DNA of 64,000 bases from assembly GCF_001713375.1 (NCBI RefSeq), contig NZ_CP016449.1, forward strand, positions 4,011,501 through 4,075,500, written 5' to 3'. Numbering within the stretch: the first letter of the stretch is position 1; the number at the start of each line of letters is the position of its first letter. The DNA is from Hydrogenophaga sp. RAC07 (GTDB taxonomy: Bacteria; Pseudomonadota; Gammaproteobacteria; Burkholderiales; Burkholderiaceae_C). Under the pieces are notes generated by a model. It did not search any database. It was not told where the DNA came from and saw only the letters and a list, made by a program, of their open reading frames with translations. Of the stretch, positions 24,370-32,599 are shown piece by piece. Position numbers and translations under genes: made by a program.

Positions 24370-26583
24370 ATGACACAACGCACCCAGATCCACGGCCTTC
24401 AAGTCGCCACCGTCCTCGCCGACTTCATCAACCAGAAAGTGCTGCCCGGCACCGGCGTGAGCGAGTCCGCCTTCTGGGCGGGCTTTGACGCCATCGTGAG
24501 CGACCTCGCGCCCAAGAACGCCGCGCTGCTCGCCGAGCGCGACCGCCTGCAGACGGAGCTGGACACCTGGCACGCGGCCCACCCCGGCCCCATCGCCGAC
24601 ATGGCGGCGTACCGCGCGTTCCTCGAAGGCAATGGCTACCTCGTGCCGCAGCCCAAGAAGGTGAAGGCCACCACGAAGAACGTGGACGACGAACTGGCCG
24701 TGCAGGCCGGTCCGCAGCTGGTGGTGCCGATCCTGAACGCGCGCTATGCGCTGAACGCCGCCAACGCGCGCTGGGGTTCGCTGTACGACGCGCTCTACGG
24801 CACCGACGTGATTTCGGAAGACAAGGGCTGCGAGAAAGTGGGCAAGAAGGGGGGCTACAACCCCAAGCGCGGCGCCAAGGTCATTGAATACGCGCGCCAT
24901 GTGCTGGACCGCACCGCGCCGCTGAAGAAGGGCTCGCATGTGGGCTCCACCAGTTACAAGATCAACAAGGACGGCGAGCTCGTGGTGGGCCTGGCCGAAG
25001 GCGGGTCAGCCAAGCTGGCCGACAAGGCGCAGCTGGTGGGTTACCAGGGCGAAGCCAAGGCGCCCAGCTCGGTGCTGCTCAAGCACAACGGCCTGCACCT
25101 GGACATCCAGATCGACCGCAACACGGCCATCGGCAAGACGGACGCCGCCGGCGTGAGCGACCTGGTGCTGGAGGCCGCGCTCTCCACCATCCTCGACCTG
25201 GAAGACTCCATTGCTGCGGTGGACGCCGAAGACAAGGTGCTGGCCTACAGCAACTGGCTCGGCATCTTGCAGGCAACCCTGACCGAGTCGGTGAGCAAGG
25301 GCGGCACCACCTTCACGCGCGGCCTCAACGCCGACCGCGTGTACACGGCGCCCAACGGCAAGCCGAACGCCGTGCGCCTGCACGGCCGCTCGCTCATGTT
25401 CCTGCGCAACGTGGGCCACCTCATGACCAACCCGGCCATCCTCTGGGGTGCCGACGGCCAAGAGATTCCCGAAGGCATCATGGACGCGGTGGTCACCACC
25501 ACCATCGCCCTGCACGACTTGAAGCGCACGAAGAAGGACGCCATCCGCAACTCGCGCAAGGGCTCGGTATACATCGTCAAGCCCAAGATGCACGGCCCGG
25601 CCGAGGTGGCGTTTGCCGCCGAACTCTTCGGCCGTGTGGAACAGCTGCTCGGCCTGCCCGAGAGCACGGTCAAGCTCGGCATCATGGACGAGGAGCGCCG
25701 CACTTCCGTCAACCTGAAGGCCTGTATTGCCGCTGCTTCGAGCCGTGTGGCTTTCATCAACACCGGCTTCCTGGACCGCACCGGCGACGAAATGCACACC
25801 GCCATGCTGGCCGGCCCCATGGTGCGCAAGGGAGACATGAAAACCAGCGCCTGGATCCAGAGCTACGAGCGCAACAACGTGCTGGTGGGCCTCTCGTGCG
25901 GCCTGCGCGGCAAGGCGCAGATCGGCAAAGGCATGTGGGCCATGCCCGACCTCATGGCCGAGATGCTCAAGCAGAAGATCGGCCACCCCAAGGCCGGCGC
26001 CAACACCGCCTGGGTGCCCAGCCCCACCGGCGCCACGCTGCACAGCCTGCACTACCACCAGGTGCTGGTGAGTGACGTGCAGAAAGAGCTGGAGAAGATC
26101 GATGCCAACAAGGAACGCGACGTCTTGCTCACCGGCCTGCTCACGATTCCCGTGACGGCCACGCCGAACTGGAGCGATGCCGAGAAGCAGCAGGAGCTGG
26201 ACAACAACGTGCAGGGCATCCTGGGCTACGTGGTGCGCTGGGTCGACCAGGGCGTGGGCTGCTCCAAGGTGCCCGACATCCACAACGTGGGCCTGATGGA
26301 AGACCGCGCCACGCTGCGCATTTCCAGCCAGCACATCGCCAACTGGCTGCACCACGGCGTGGTGAGCGAAGCGCAAGTGACCAAGACTTTCGAGCGCATG
26401 GCCGCCGTGGTGGACGGCCAGAACGCCGGCGACCCGCTCTACAAGAAGATGGCCGGCAACTTCAAGACCAGCATGGCCTACCTGGCCGCACTGGACCTGG
26501 TGTTCAAGGGCAAGGCACAACCGAGCGGTTACACCGAGCCGCTGTTGCACGCGTGGCGTCTGAAGGTGAAGGCAGCCGCCTGA
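24370..26583 (+). CDS. glcB: Malate synthase G
   Basis: A 737-residue protein matching malate synthase G in length (E. coli about 723). It shows the [19 protein letters not shown] N terminus, the region [20 protein letters not shown], the Mg2+-binding/catalytic [16 protein letters not shown], and [20 protein letters not shown] with the catalytic Asp. It condenses glyoxylate with acetyl-CoA to malate in the cytoplasm. No isocitrate lyase gene is nearby, so here it would serve glyoxylate from glycolate rather than a local glyoxylate shunt. It is followed by a REP-like repeat and a clear terminator. Confidence 0.96.
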   Translation: MTQRTQIHGLQVATVLADFINQKVLPGTGVSESAFWAGFDAIVSDLAPKNAALLAERDRLQTELDTWHAAHPGPIADMAAYRAFLEGNGYLVPQPKKVKATTKNVDDELAVQAGPQLVVPILNARYALNAANARWGSLYDALYGTDVISEDKGCEKVGKKGGYNPKRGAKVIEYARHVLDRTAPLKKGSHVGSTSYKINKDGELVVGLAEGGSAKLADKAQLVGYQGEAKAPSSVLLKHNGLHLDIQIDRNTAIGKTDAAGVSDLVLEAALSTILDLEDSIAAVDAEDKVLAYSNWLGILQATLTESVSKGGTTFTRGLNADRVYTAPNGKPNAVRLHGRSLMFLRNVGHLMTNPAILWGADGQEIPEGIMDAVVTTTIALHDLKRTKKDAIRNSRKGSVYIVKPKMHGPAEVAFAAELFGRVEQLLGLPESTVKLGIMDEERRTSVNLKACIAAASSRVAFINTGFLDRTGDEMHTAMLAGPMVRKGDMKTSAWIQSYERNNVLVGLSCGLRGKAQIGKGMWAMPDLMAEMLKQKIGHPKAGANTAWVPSPTGATLHSLHYHQVLVSDVQKELEKIDANKERDVLLTGLLTIPVTATPNWSDAEKQQELDNNVQGILGYVVRWVDQGVGCSKVPDIHNVGLMEDRATLRISSQHIANWLHHGVVSEAQVTKTFERMAAVVDGQNAGDPLYKKMAGNFKTSMAYLAALDLVFKGKAQPSGYTEPLLHAWRLKVKAAA

Positions 26584-26598
26584 TCCTTGCATCCGCCC

Positions 26599-26651
26599 CC
26601 TCTCCCAGAGGGAGAGGCTCCCCTCTTTCTCCCTCTCCCTCTGGGAGAGGG
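26599..26651. repeat. REP-like double hairpin (CCTCTCCC/GGGAGAGG type)
   Basis: Two palindromes, CCTCTCCC-AGA-GGGAGAGG (26599-26617) and CCCTCTCCC-TCT-GGGAGAGGG (26631-26651), lie in opposite arrangement, and the second is followed by TTGGGGTGAGGG. The same hairpin-plus-tail layout recurs at 61225-61321. Such elements are dispersed intergenically in many proteobacterial genomes. Confidence 0.7.
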
Positions 26652-26688
26652 TTGGGGTGAGGGCTCCCGGCGAGCCAACCCGTCAACG

Positions 26689-26711
26689 CGGCGCCTTTGG
26701 GCGCCGTTTTT
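26689..26711 (+). terminator. Rho-independent terminator after glcB
   Basis: CGGCGCC-TTTG-GGCGCCG followed directly by TTTTT: a classic 7-bp GC stem with a T-run, about 105 bp after the glcB stop. Confidence 0.85.
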
Positions 26712-26739
26712 CATGGTGCCGCACGCGGACAATCCACCC

Positions 26740-27033
26740 ATGACACTGCAATACCTCCTCTTCGACCCCAGCGACGACGGCGAAGGCACCGGCACCTGGG
26801 ACGCCATGGCCAGCGTGCGTGCCGAGCAGTTGCCCGAGGTGATGAATGAGGTGAAGGCCGTGCTGGCGTGGGCCGAACAACACAGCCCCGGCCCACGCGG
26901 CCCGCTGGACGATGGTGGTGCGTGGGACGCCGACCATCTGGTTCAAGCCGAGGGCGACTGGACCACCGTGACGCTGACGCTCACCGGTCCGTGGGCCTGG
27001 GGTGAGGCCCTGGTGGCTCACTTCGGGGACTGA
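26740..27033 (+). CDS. Small hypothetical protein
   Basis: A 97-residue acidic protein beginning MTLQYLLFDPSDDGEGTGTW, without signal peptide, membrane segment or recognised domain. Codon use (G/C in third positions) matches real genes nearby. It starts 29 bp after the glcB terminator and overlaps the convergent M48 protease gene by 16 bp at its 3' end. The Trp-rich C terminus (TGPWAWGEALVAHFGD) suggests a compact folded protein. Function unknown. Confidence 0.6.
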   Translation: MTLQYLLFDPSDDGEGTGTWDAMASVRAEQLPEVMNEVKAVLAWAEQHSPGPRGPLDDGGAWDADHLVQAEGDWTTVTLTLTGPWAWGEALVAHFGD

Positions 27034-27791
27034 GGCAGCTGCCCTGCATTGACCGCATCCACCGCCGCCTGCGCCTTCTCCAGCCGCGCGCGCAGTTCCG
27101 GGTGCGTGGTGCCCATCAGCAGGTTCAGCGCCGACGGTGTGGTGCCGTGGATCTTGGCAAGCACGCTCACCATGGCTTGCGGGTTGCGGCCCACGGCGCG
27201 CAGCAGAGCGATGGCGCGCACGTCGGCGGCGTGTTCCTGCGCGTGCAGTTGTTGCTGCGCCTGGCGCGCCAGGGTTGAGCGGGGGTTGAACATTTCCAGG
27301 GCCATGCGGTCGCGGGCGTCTTCAAAGCGCATGGCGGGTTGCTTCAGGCGTTGCAGGTTGGCGCAGGCCTCCACCAACGAGTCGCGGCCTTCGATGTGGG
27401 CGAGTTCGTGTGCCATCACCGCAGCCAGTTCGTCGTCGGAGAGGTCTTCTTGCTTGCTCCACATCGCGCTGGTGAGGATGACCATGCCGTGGTCGGCGGC
27501 GTAGGCGTTGAGGTCTTTGTCTTCGTAGGCCAGCAGGTGCACGGCCGGGCCCTGGCGCAGCCGGGGAGCGGCGGCCACCAGGCTGGCCAGCATGGTGTGC
27601 AAGCGCTGCGGCGCGGCCACCACGTCAAAGCGCTCCATCAGCTCGGTGATCTGGATTTCGTCGAGCACGCGCAGTTCGTGGGCGCGCCCGGGTTCGTTCA
27701 CACAGGCGCCCTGGGCCATCGCCGGGGCACTGGCCAACAGGCCCGCGAACGAGAGCCCGATGATCTGAAAAAAACGAACCATACTGTTCAT
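27018..27791 (-). CDS. Periplasmic M48-family metalloprotease
   Basis: A 257-residue protein with a signal peptide (FFQIIGLSFAGLLASAPAMA, cleavage after about residue 26), the zinc motif HELAH in AAVMAHELAHIEGRDS and a third-ligand Glu in AQEHAADVRAIALL. This is the M48 layout of peptidases such as BepA/YfgC and LoiP, which act on outer-membrane or misfolded periplasmic proteins. The start at 27791 is preceded by an AGGAAA Shine-Dalgarno sequence. It lacks the TPR domain of BepA. Confidence 0.85.
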   Translation of the reverse strand: MNSMVRFFQIIGLSFAGLLASAPAMAQGACVNEPGRAHELRVLDEIQITELMERFDVVAAPQRLHTMLASLVAAAPRLRQGPAVHLLAYEDKDLNAYAADHGMVILTSAMWSKQEDLSDDELAAVMAHELAHIEGRDSLVEACANLQRLKQPAMRFEDARDRMALEMFNPRSTLARQAQQQLHAQEHAADVRAIALLRAVGRNPQAMVSVLAKIHGTTPSALNLLMGTTHPELRARLEKAQAAVDAVNAGQLPQSPK

Positions 27792-27933
27792 ACCGTTTCC
27801 TCAATCCGGTTGTACGCCTGTGTGCGGGCGATGAACAGGGCATGGGCGCGGCGGGGACATGCAGGCGACAGACGGCACGGGCTGGCCCGGGGCTGCAAAG
27901 GGCACTGGCCCGCCAGTTGCTTGGGGCTGTGGC

Positions 27934-28419
27934 ATGACCCAGAACCCACCCACGCAGGCCGCCGACATCGGCCTGAGCAAGCTCGACACCGCCCTGCTCA
28001 ACATCCTGGTGAAAGACGGCCGCGCGTCGTTTGCCGACATCGCGCGCCAGCTCGGCATTTCGCGGGCGCATGCGCGTTCGCGCGTGCAGGGCCTGCAGGC
28101 CAGCGGCGTGATCGAGCTGTTTGCCGCGGTGATCAACCCCGAGAAGCTCGGCCAGGTGAACTCGACCTTTCTCGACATCGTGGTCGCGCCGGCGGCCATC
28201 GAGCGCATCGCGCAGGAGCTGGCCGACTGCGCCGAGGTGGTGAGCCTCTACATCATGAGCGACCTGAAAAGCCTGCACGTGCACGCGCTCACCGAGAGCC
28301 CCGAGACCTTCGAGGCTTTCGTGCACCGCCACATCTTCAACCGGCCGGAGATCCTGTCGGTGGATTGCAAGACGCTGCTCACGCGCGTGAAGAACCGCCG
28401 CGGCGGCGCGCGTCTGTAA
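27934..28419 (+). CDS. Lrp/AsnC-family transcriptional regulator
   Basis: A 161-residue protein with an N-terminal helix-turn-helix (LDTALLNILVKDGRASFADI, ARQLGISRAHARSRVQGLQA) and a C-terminal RAM-type ligand domain (FLDIVVAPAAIERIAQELAD). Length and layout are typical. An upstream in-frame start at 27859 would add 25 residues that do not resemble the family. It precedes the second TRAP operon on the same strand and may control it in response to an amino acid or related compound. Confidence 0.85.
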   Translation: MTQNPPTQAADIGLSKLDTALLNILVKDGRASFADIARQLGISRAHARSRVQGLQASGVIELFAAVINPEKLGQVNSTFLDIVVAPAAIERIAQELADCAEVVSLYIMSDLKSLHVHALTESPETFEAFVHRHIFNRPEILSVDCKTLLTRVKNRRGGARL

Positions 28420-28433
28420 CGCCTGGCCGCCCG

Positions 28434-28469
28434 GGGCCCGCTTTGGTGCGCGCGCACCAAAGCGGGCCC
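28434..28469. terminator. 36-bp perfect palindrome after the Lrp-family gene
   Basis: GGGCCCGCTTTGGTGCGC is followed directly by its exact reverse complement: an 18-bp arm with no spacer, 14 bp after the regulator's stop. No T-run follows. In RNA it forms a very stable hairpin, so termination or 3'-end protection is likely. As DNA it could also be a protein-binding palindrome. Confidence 0.55.
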
Positions 28470-28787
28470 GGCTGCCGTTTGTGCGCACGGGGTGACTCAG
28501 AGGGGCGCCCTGGCTTCCATGAGCAGCCTCAACGCCCGGATCACTTGACAAATGGCACGCTCACGGCGGACCACTGAACATTCGGCACCGACTGACACCA
28601 ACCCGGGGCGGATTCGCATGCACCATTTCGGAAGCATGCCAACCAAAGCGGCCGGCACATCAATCAAATCAAGGACTTGGAACACGCAAACACATGGCAT
28701 GGCGCTTGCGAAGTGAAAGACATGCCGCTTTACAAACGGCAGCCTTTCACCCCGTCCAACCTTCAACCCCTTCACAGGAGTGCCGCC
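28470..28787 (+). promoter_or_regulatory. Leader region of the second TRAP operon with candidate sigma-54 promoter
   Basis: This gene-free stretch holds TGGCATGGCGCTTGCG at 28695-28710, which matches the sigma-54 pattern TGGCACGNNNNTTGCW at all but two positions and keeps the GG and GC at the right spacing. Two copies of GCATGC (28616-28621 and 28634-28639, 18 bp apart) lie about 90-100 bp before the predicted start site, where an enhancer-binding activator would sit. The leader would be about 67 nt and ends in the ribosome site CAGGAG. Confidence 0.5.
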
Positions 28788-29873
28788 ATGTCCCTGATCC
28801 GCCGCCAGTTCCTCACCCGCGCCGCCGTTGCCGGCAGCGTGCTCGGTGCTCCCGTCATCGCCAACGCCCAGTCGGCCCGATTCAACTGGAAGATGACCAG
28901 TGCCTACGGCAAGGGCTCGCCCTTCTACATGGACGGACCGGGCAGCGCGACCGATCTCGCCAAGCGCATCCGCGAAATGTCGGATGGCCGCCTGAACATC
29001 CAGGTCTTCGGCGCCGGTGAACTGATCCCGGCGTTCGAGGGCTTCGACGCGGTGCGCGCCGGCACGGTGGAGATGAACCACGCCAACGCCTACTTCTGGA
29101 CCGGCAAGACCGCCGCCGCGCAGTACTTCACCGCCGTGCCCTTCGGCATGAACTTCCAGGGCATGAACGGCTGGCTCTACGACGGCGGCGGCATCGACCT
29201 CTGGAACGAGGTCTACGCACCCTTCGGCATGGTGGCCATGCCCTGCGGCAACACCGGCGTGCAGATGACGGGCTGGTTCAAGAAAGAGATCAAGACCGTG
29301 GCCGACCTCAAGGGTCTCAAGATGCGCATTCCCGGCCTGGCCGGCAAGGTCTACGCCAACCTGGGCGTGGACGTGAAGGTGCTGCCGGGCGGCGAGATCT
29401 TCCCCGCGCTGGAGCGCGGCGTGATCGACGCGGCCGAGTTCGTGGGCCCCTTCCAGGACCGCCGCCTGGGTCTGCACAAGGCCGCCAAGAACTACTACAC
29501 CACCGGCTGGCACGAGTCGTCCACCGTGTCCGAACTGCTGATCAACAAGGCCGCCTGGGACAAGCTGCCGAAAGACCTGCAGGCGATCGTGAGCAACGCC
29601 TCGGCCGCGTGCAACGTGATCAGCGAGGGCTGGTGCCAGAAGGCGAACTCCGAAGCCATGGAAGACCTGATCAAGAACCAGGGCGTGACCGCGCGGCCGC
29701 TGCCCGACGACGTCATCAAGGCGCTGAAGGTGGAGACCGACAAGGTGCTGGCCGACGGCCTCAAGGACCCGTTGACGAAGAAGGTGCACGACTCCTACTT
29801 CGCCTTCAAGGCCAAGTACGACCGCTGGAGCGAGATCAGCGAAGAGGCTTACCACCTCAAGGTTCGCGGCTAA
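28788..29873 (+). CDS. dctP: TRAP transporter substrate-binding protein (DctP type, Tat signal)
   Basis: A 361-residue binding protein with a twin-arginine leader (MSLIRRQFLTRAAVAGSVLG, then APVIANA), so it is probably exported folded. The mature part shows the DctP fold, with GRLNIQVFGAGELIPAFEGF and the ligand-Arg segment VADLKGLKMRIPGLAGKVYA. It resembles the larger DctP group that includes 2-oxoacid binders; the ligand is not known. Start ATG at 28788 behind CAGGAGTGCCGCC. Neighbours are dctQ, dctM, a TSUP permease and a gamma-glutamyltransferase. Confidence 0.9.
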   Translation: MSLIRRQFLTRAAVAGSVLGAPVIANAQSARFNWKMTSAYGKGSPFYMDGPGSATDLAKRIREMSDGRLNIQVFGAGELIPAFEGFDAVRAGTVEMNHANAYFWTGKTAAAQYFTAVPFGMNFQGMNGWLYDGGGIDLWNEVYAPFGMVAMPCGNTGVQMTGWFKKEIKTVADLKGLKMRIPGLAGKVYANLGVDVKVLPGGEIFPALERGVIDAAEFVGPFQDRRLGLHKAAKNYYTTGWHESSTVSELLINKAAWDKLPKDLQAIVSNASAACNVISEGWCQKANSEAMEDLIKNQGVTARPLPDDVIKALKVETDKVLADGLKDPLTKKVHDSYFAFKAKYDRWSEISEEAYHLKVRG

Positions 29874-29889
29874 CCCAAGGATCGGCATC

Positions 29890-30414
29890 ATGCTCAAGGC
29901 ATTGCGGCCCCTGGCCGCTCTCATCGAGGGTTTCATCGACCGCATCGGCGGGCTCACCGCCTGGATCGCGCTGGTCATGATCGGCCTGGTCGCCACCAAC
30001 GTGGTCCTGCGCTACAGCTTCAGCTTTGGCTCGGTCTGGGCGCAGGAACTCGAATGGCACCTGCTGGCCGCCCTCATCCTCCTGGGCATGAGCCACGCGC
30101 TGCAGCGCGGTGAAAACGTGCGCGTGGACCTGTTCTACGCGCGCTACTCGCCCACCACCAAACGCGTGGTCGATGTGGTCTCCGCGCTGCTGCTCATCGC
30201 AGTGAGCCTGGGCTTCATCTGGTTGTCGCTGGGTTATGTGGAGCAGTCGCGCTCGATCAGCGAAGCCTCGGCCGACCCGGGTGGCATTCCACTGCGCTGG
30301 CTGGTCAAGGCCTTGATCCCGCTGGGCTATGGCCTGCTGGTGCTGCAACAGTTCGCCCAGCTGCTGCGCCTGCTCGACGCACCCTTGACCGACAAGGAGT
30401 CGGCCCATGTTTGA
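29890..30414 (+). CDS. dctQ: TRAP transporter small permease subunit DctQ
   Basis: A 174-residue protein with four membrane segments (GGLTAWIALVMIGLVATNVV; LEWHLLAALILLGMSHAL; VVDVVSALLLIAVSLGFIWL; ALIPLGYGLLVLQQFAQLL) and the DctQ signature VWAQELEWHLLAALILLGM. It follows dctP by 16 bp and overlaps dctM by 8 bp. Its unusually polar loop VEQSRSISEASADPGGIPLR is typical of DctQ proteins of larger-substrate TRAP systems. Confidence 0.91.
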   Translation: MLKALRPLAALIEGFIDRIGGLTAWIALVMIGLVATNVVLRYSFSFGSVWAQELEWHLLAALILLGMSHALQRGENVRVDLFYARYSPTTKRVVDVVSALLLIAVSLGFIWLSLGYVEQSRSISEASADPGGIPLRWLVKALIPLGYGLLVLQQFAQLLRLLDAPLTDKESAHV

Positions 30415-31732
30415 GATGTCGACCTACGCCATCTTCATGCTGGTCGGCTTTTTCGTGATGCTGATGATCGGCATCCCGGTGGCCATCAGCCTGGCCGTCA
30501 GCGGCTTCGTGTTCGGCTGGCTGGGCTTTGGCGAGTCGCTGTTCAACCTGCTGCCCGCGCGCTTCTACGGCATCGTCAGCGGCTACCAGTGGATGGCCAT
30601 CCCGCTCTTCGTGTTCATGGGCGTGATGCTGGAGAAATCGCGCCTGGCCGACGACTTGCTCGACGTCATGGGCCACATCGCCGGCGGCCTCAAGGGCGGC
30701 ATGGCGATCGGCATCGTGCTGTTCGGTGTGCTCATGGGTGCGACCACCGGCATCGTGGGTGCGACCATCATCACGCTGGGTTTGCTGACCTTGCCCACCT
30801 TGATACGGCGCGGTTACGACAAGAGCGTGGCCTGCGGTGTGATCTGCGCCTCGGGCACGCTGGGCCAGATCATCCCGCCCAGCCTGATCCTCATCTTGCT
30901 CTCGGACATCATGCAGCTCTCGGTCGGCACGCTGTTCGCGGCCGCCGTGGGCCCGGGCATGCTGCTTGCCGCCGTCTACATCGTCTACCTCGTGATCATG
31001 GGCTGGCTCAAGCCGGAGACCATGCCGCCGATCCCGATCGCCGAGCGCGACGCGGTGTCGCGCCGCCAGCTCTGGGTGCGCTTCTTCAAGGTGCTGGTGC
31101 CACCGGTGATGCTGGTGGTGGCGGTGCTGGGCTCCATCGTGGGCGGCATCGCTGCCCCCACCGAAGCGGCCAGCATGGGCGCCGTGGGCGCGGTGATCAT
31201 CACGGCGCTCTCGGGCCGCTTCACCTGGGCCACGCTCAAGGCCACCGCGCTGGACACCAGCAAGATCACCGCCATCATGATGTTCATCCTCATGACGGCG
31301 CAGGTGTTCGCGCTCTCGTTCCGCGGCCTGCACGGCGAGGACCTGATCGCCGGCATGTTCGAGGCCCTGCCGGGCGGCACCAATACCGCCATCTGGTTCA
31401 TGATGCTCATCATCTTTGTGCTGGGCTTCTTTGTGGAGTGGATCGAGATCAGCTACATCGCCGTGCCGCTGTTCCTGCCGATCCTGCTGAACCTGGGCGT
31501 GGACCCGGTCTGGCTGGCCATGCTGATCACGGTGAACCTGCAGTCCAGCTTCCTCACGCCGCCGTTCGGCTGGGCGCTGTTCTACCTGAAGGGTGTGGCC
31601 CCTCCCGAGGTGAACATCAAGGACATTTATAAAGGTGTGGTCCCCTTCATCGGCCTGCAGTTCCTCACGTTGGTGTTGCTCTTCCTGTACCCGCAGATCG
31701 CGCTGTGGTTGCCCAAGGCGATCGGCTGGTAA
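30407..31732 (+). CDS. dctM: TRAP transporter large permease subunit DctM
   Basis: A 441-residue membrane protein with DctM signatures: MAIPLFVFMGVMLEKSRLAD, GATTGIVGATIITLGLLTLP and CASGTLGQIIPPSLILILLS in the first half, and FFVEWIEISYIAVPLFLPIL in the second. It belongs to the DctM group with the ATTGIVGA motif, which accompanies DctP proteins like the one encoded here. It overlaps dctQ by 8 bp and is followed 5 bp later by the TSUP gene. Confidence 0.92.
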   Translation: MFEMSTYAIFMLVGFFVMLMIGIPVAISLAVSGFVFGWLGFGESLFNLLPARFYGIVSGYQWMAIPLFVFMGVMLEKSRLADDLLDVMGHIAGGLKGGMAIGIVLFGVLMGATTGIVGATIITLGLLTLPTLIRRGYDKSVACGVICASGTLGQIIPPSLILILLSDIMQLSVGTLFAAAVGPGMLLAAVYIVYLVIMGWLKPETMPPIPIAERDAVSRRQLWVRFFKVLVPPVMLVVAVLGSIVGGIAAPTEAASMGAVGAVIITALSGRFTWATLKATALDTSKITAIMMFILMTAQVFALSFRGLHGEDLIAGMFEALPGGTNTAIWFMMLIIFVLGFFVEWIEISYIAVPLFLPILLNLGVDPVWLAMLITVNLQSSFLTPPFGWALFYLKGVAPPEVNIKDIYKGVVPFIGLQFLTLVLLFLYPQIALWLPKAIGW

Positions 31733-31737
31733 ACACC

Positions 31738-32574
31738 ATGGAGTTCTTCAACCAATACAGCACCGCCTGGTTGCTGGGTCTGGCAGCGGCCCTGCTCGCC
31801 ACCGGCCTGGTGGCGGGCGTGCTCGCCGGTCTGCTCGGCGTCGGTGGCGGCATCGTCATCGTGCCCGTGCTCTACCACCTGTTCACCTTGCTCGGCGTGG
31901 ACGAGTCGGTGCGCATGCACGCGGCGGTGGGCACGTCGCTCGCCACCATCATTCCCACCTCCATCATGTCCAGCCGTGCGCACAAAAAACGCGGCAGCCT
32001 GGACATGGCCTTGATCAAGCGCCTCATGCCCTCGGTGGTCCTGGGCGTGATCGTCGGCTCGGTGGCCAGCCGGTTCCTGAGCGGCGCGTCGCTCACCGCG
32101 GTGTTCGCCTCGGCGGCGCTGGTGGTGGCCCTGAACATGGCTTTCAAGCGCGACGGCTTTGCGTTGGCCGGTGGCCTGCCCGGCACCGCCGGCACCGCGT
32201 TGCTGGGCAGCGGCATCGGCGGCATCTCCACGCTCATGGGCATTGGCGGCGGCACGCTCAGCGTGCCGATCCTCAACGCGCTGCGCGTGCCCATGCACAC
32301 GGCGGTGGGCACCGGCGCCATGCTGGGCATGGTCATCAGTTTCCCCGGGGCGCTGGCCTTCATCCTCAACGGGCTGGACGTGCCCGACCGGCTGCCCTTC
32401 AGCCTGGGCTATGTGAACCTGCTGGGGTTTGCGCTCATCGTGCCGGCCACGCTGGCCACCACCGGCTGGGGTGCGAAACTCGCGCATGCCATCAACGCCA
32501 AACGGCTGCGTCAGGTGTTCGCGGCCTTCCTCGCGTTGACGGCTGCGCGCATGTTTTACGGCCTGCTGACCTGA
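31738..32574 (+). CDS. TSUP (TauE/SafE) family permease
   Basis: A 278-residue protein with about eight hydrophobic segments and the two TSUP half-repeat motifs: GLLGVGGGIVIVPVLY at the N terminus and GIGGISTLMGIGGGTLSVPI in the middle, each followed by an HxAVGT motif (MHAAVGTSLAT, MHTAVGTGAML). The family moves sulfite, sulfonates or organic acids. Being in the same operon as a TRAP system and a GGT-like amidase suggests it exports a product, perhaps sulfur-containing, of the imported compound; that is inference. ATG at 31738. Confidence 0.87.
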   Translation: MEFFNQYSTAWLLGLAAALLATGLVAGVLAGLLGVGGGIVIVPVLYHLFTLLGVDESVRMHAAVGTSLATIIPTSIMSSRAHKKRGSLDMALIKRLMPSVVLGVIVGSVASRFLSGASLTAVFASAALVVALNMAFKRDGFALAGGLPGTAGTALLGSGIGGISTLMGIGGGTLSVPILNALRVPMHTAVGTGAMLGMVISFPGALAFILNGLDVPDRLPFSLGYVNLLGFALIVPATLATTGWGAKLAHAINAKRLRQVFAAFLALTAARMFYGLLT

Positions 32575-32599
32575 GCTCACAACAACCCGGAGACCTTCG

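Noticed and set aside
26631..26651. CCCTCTCCC-TCT-GGGAGAGGG as the glcB terminator
   Set aside because: No T-run follows, and the better terminator with TTTTT lies at 26689-26711. The hairpin fits a dispersed repeat instead.
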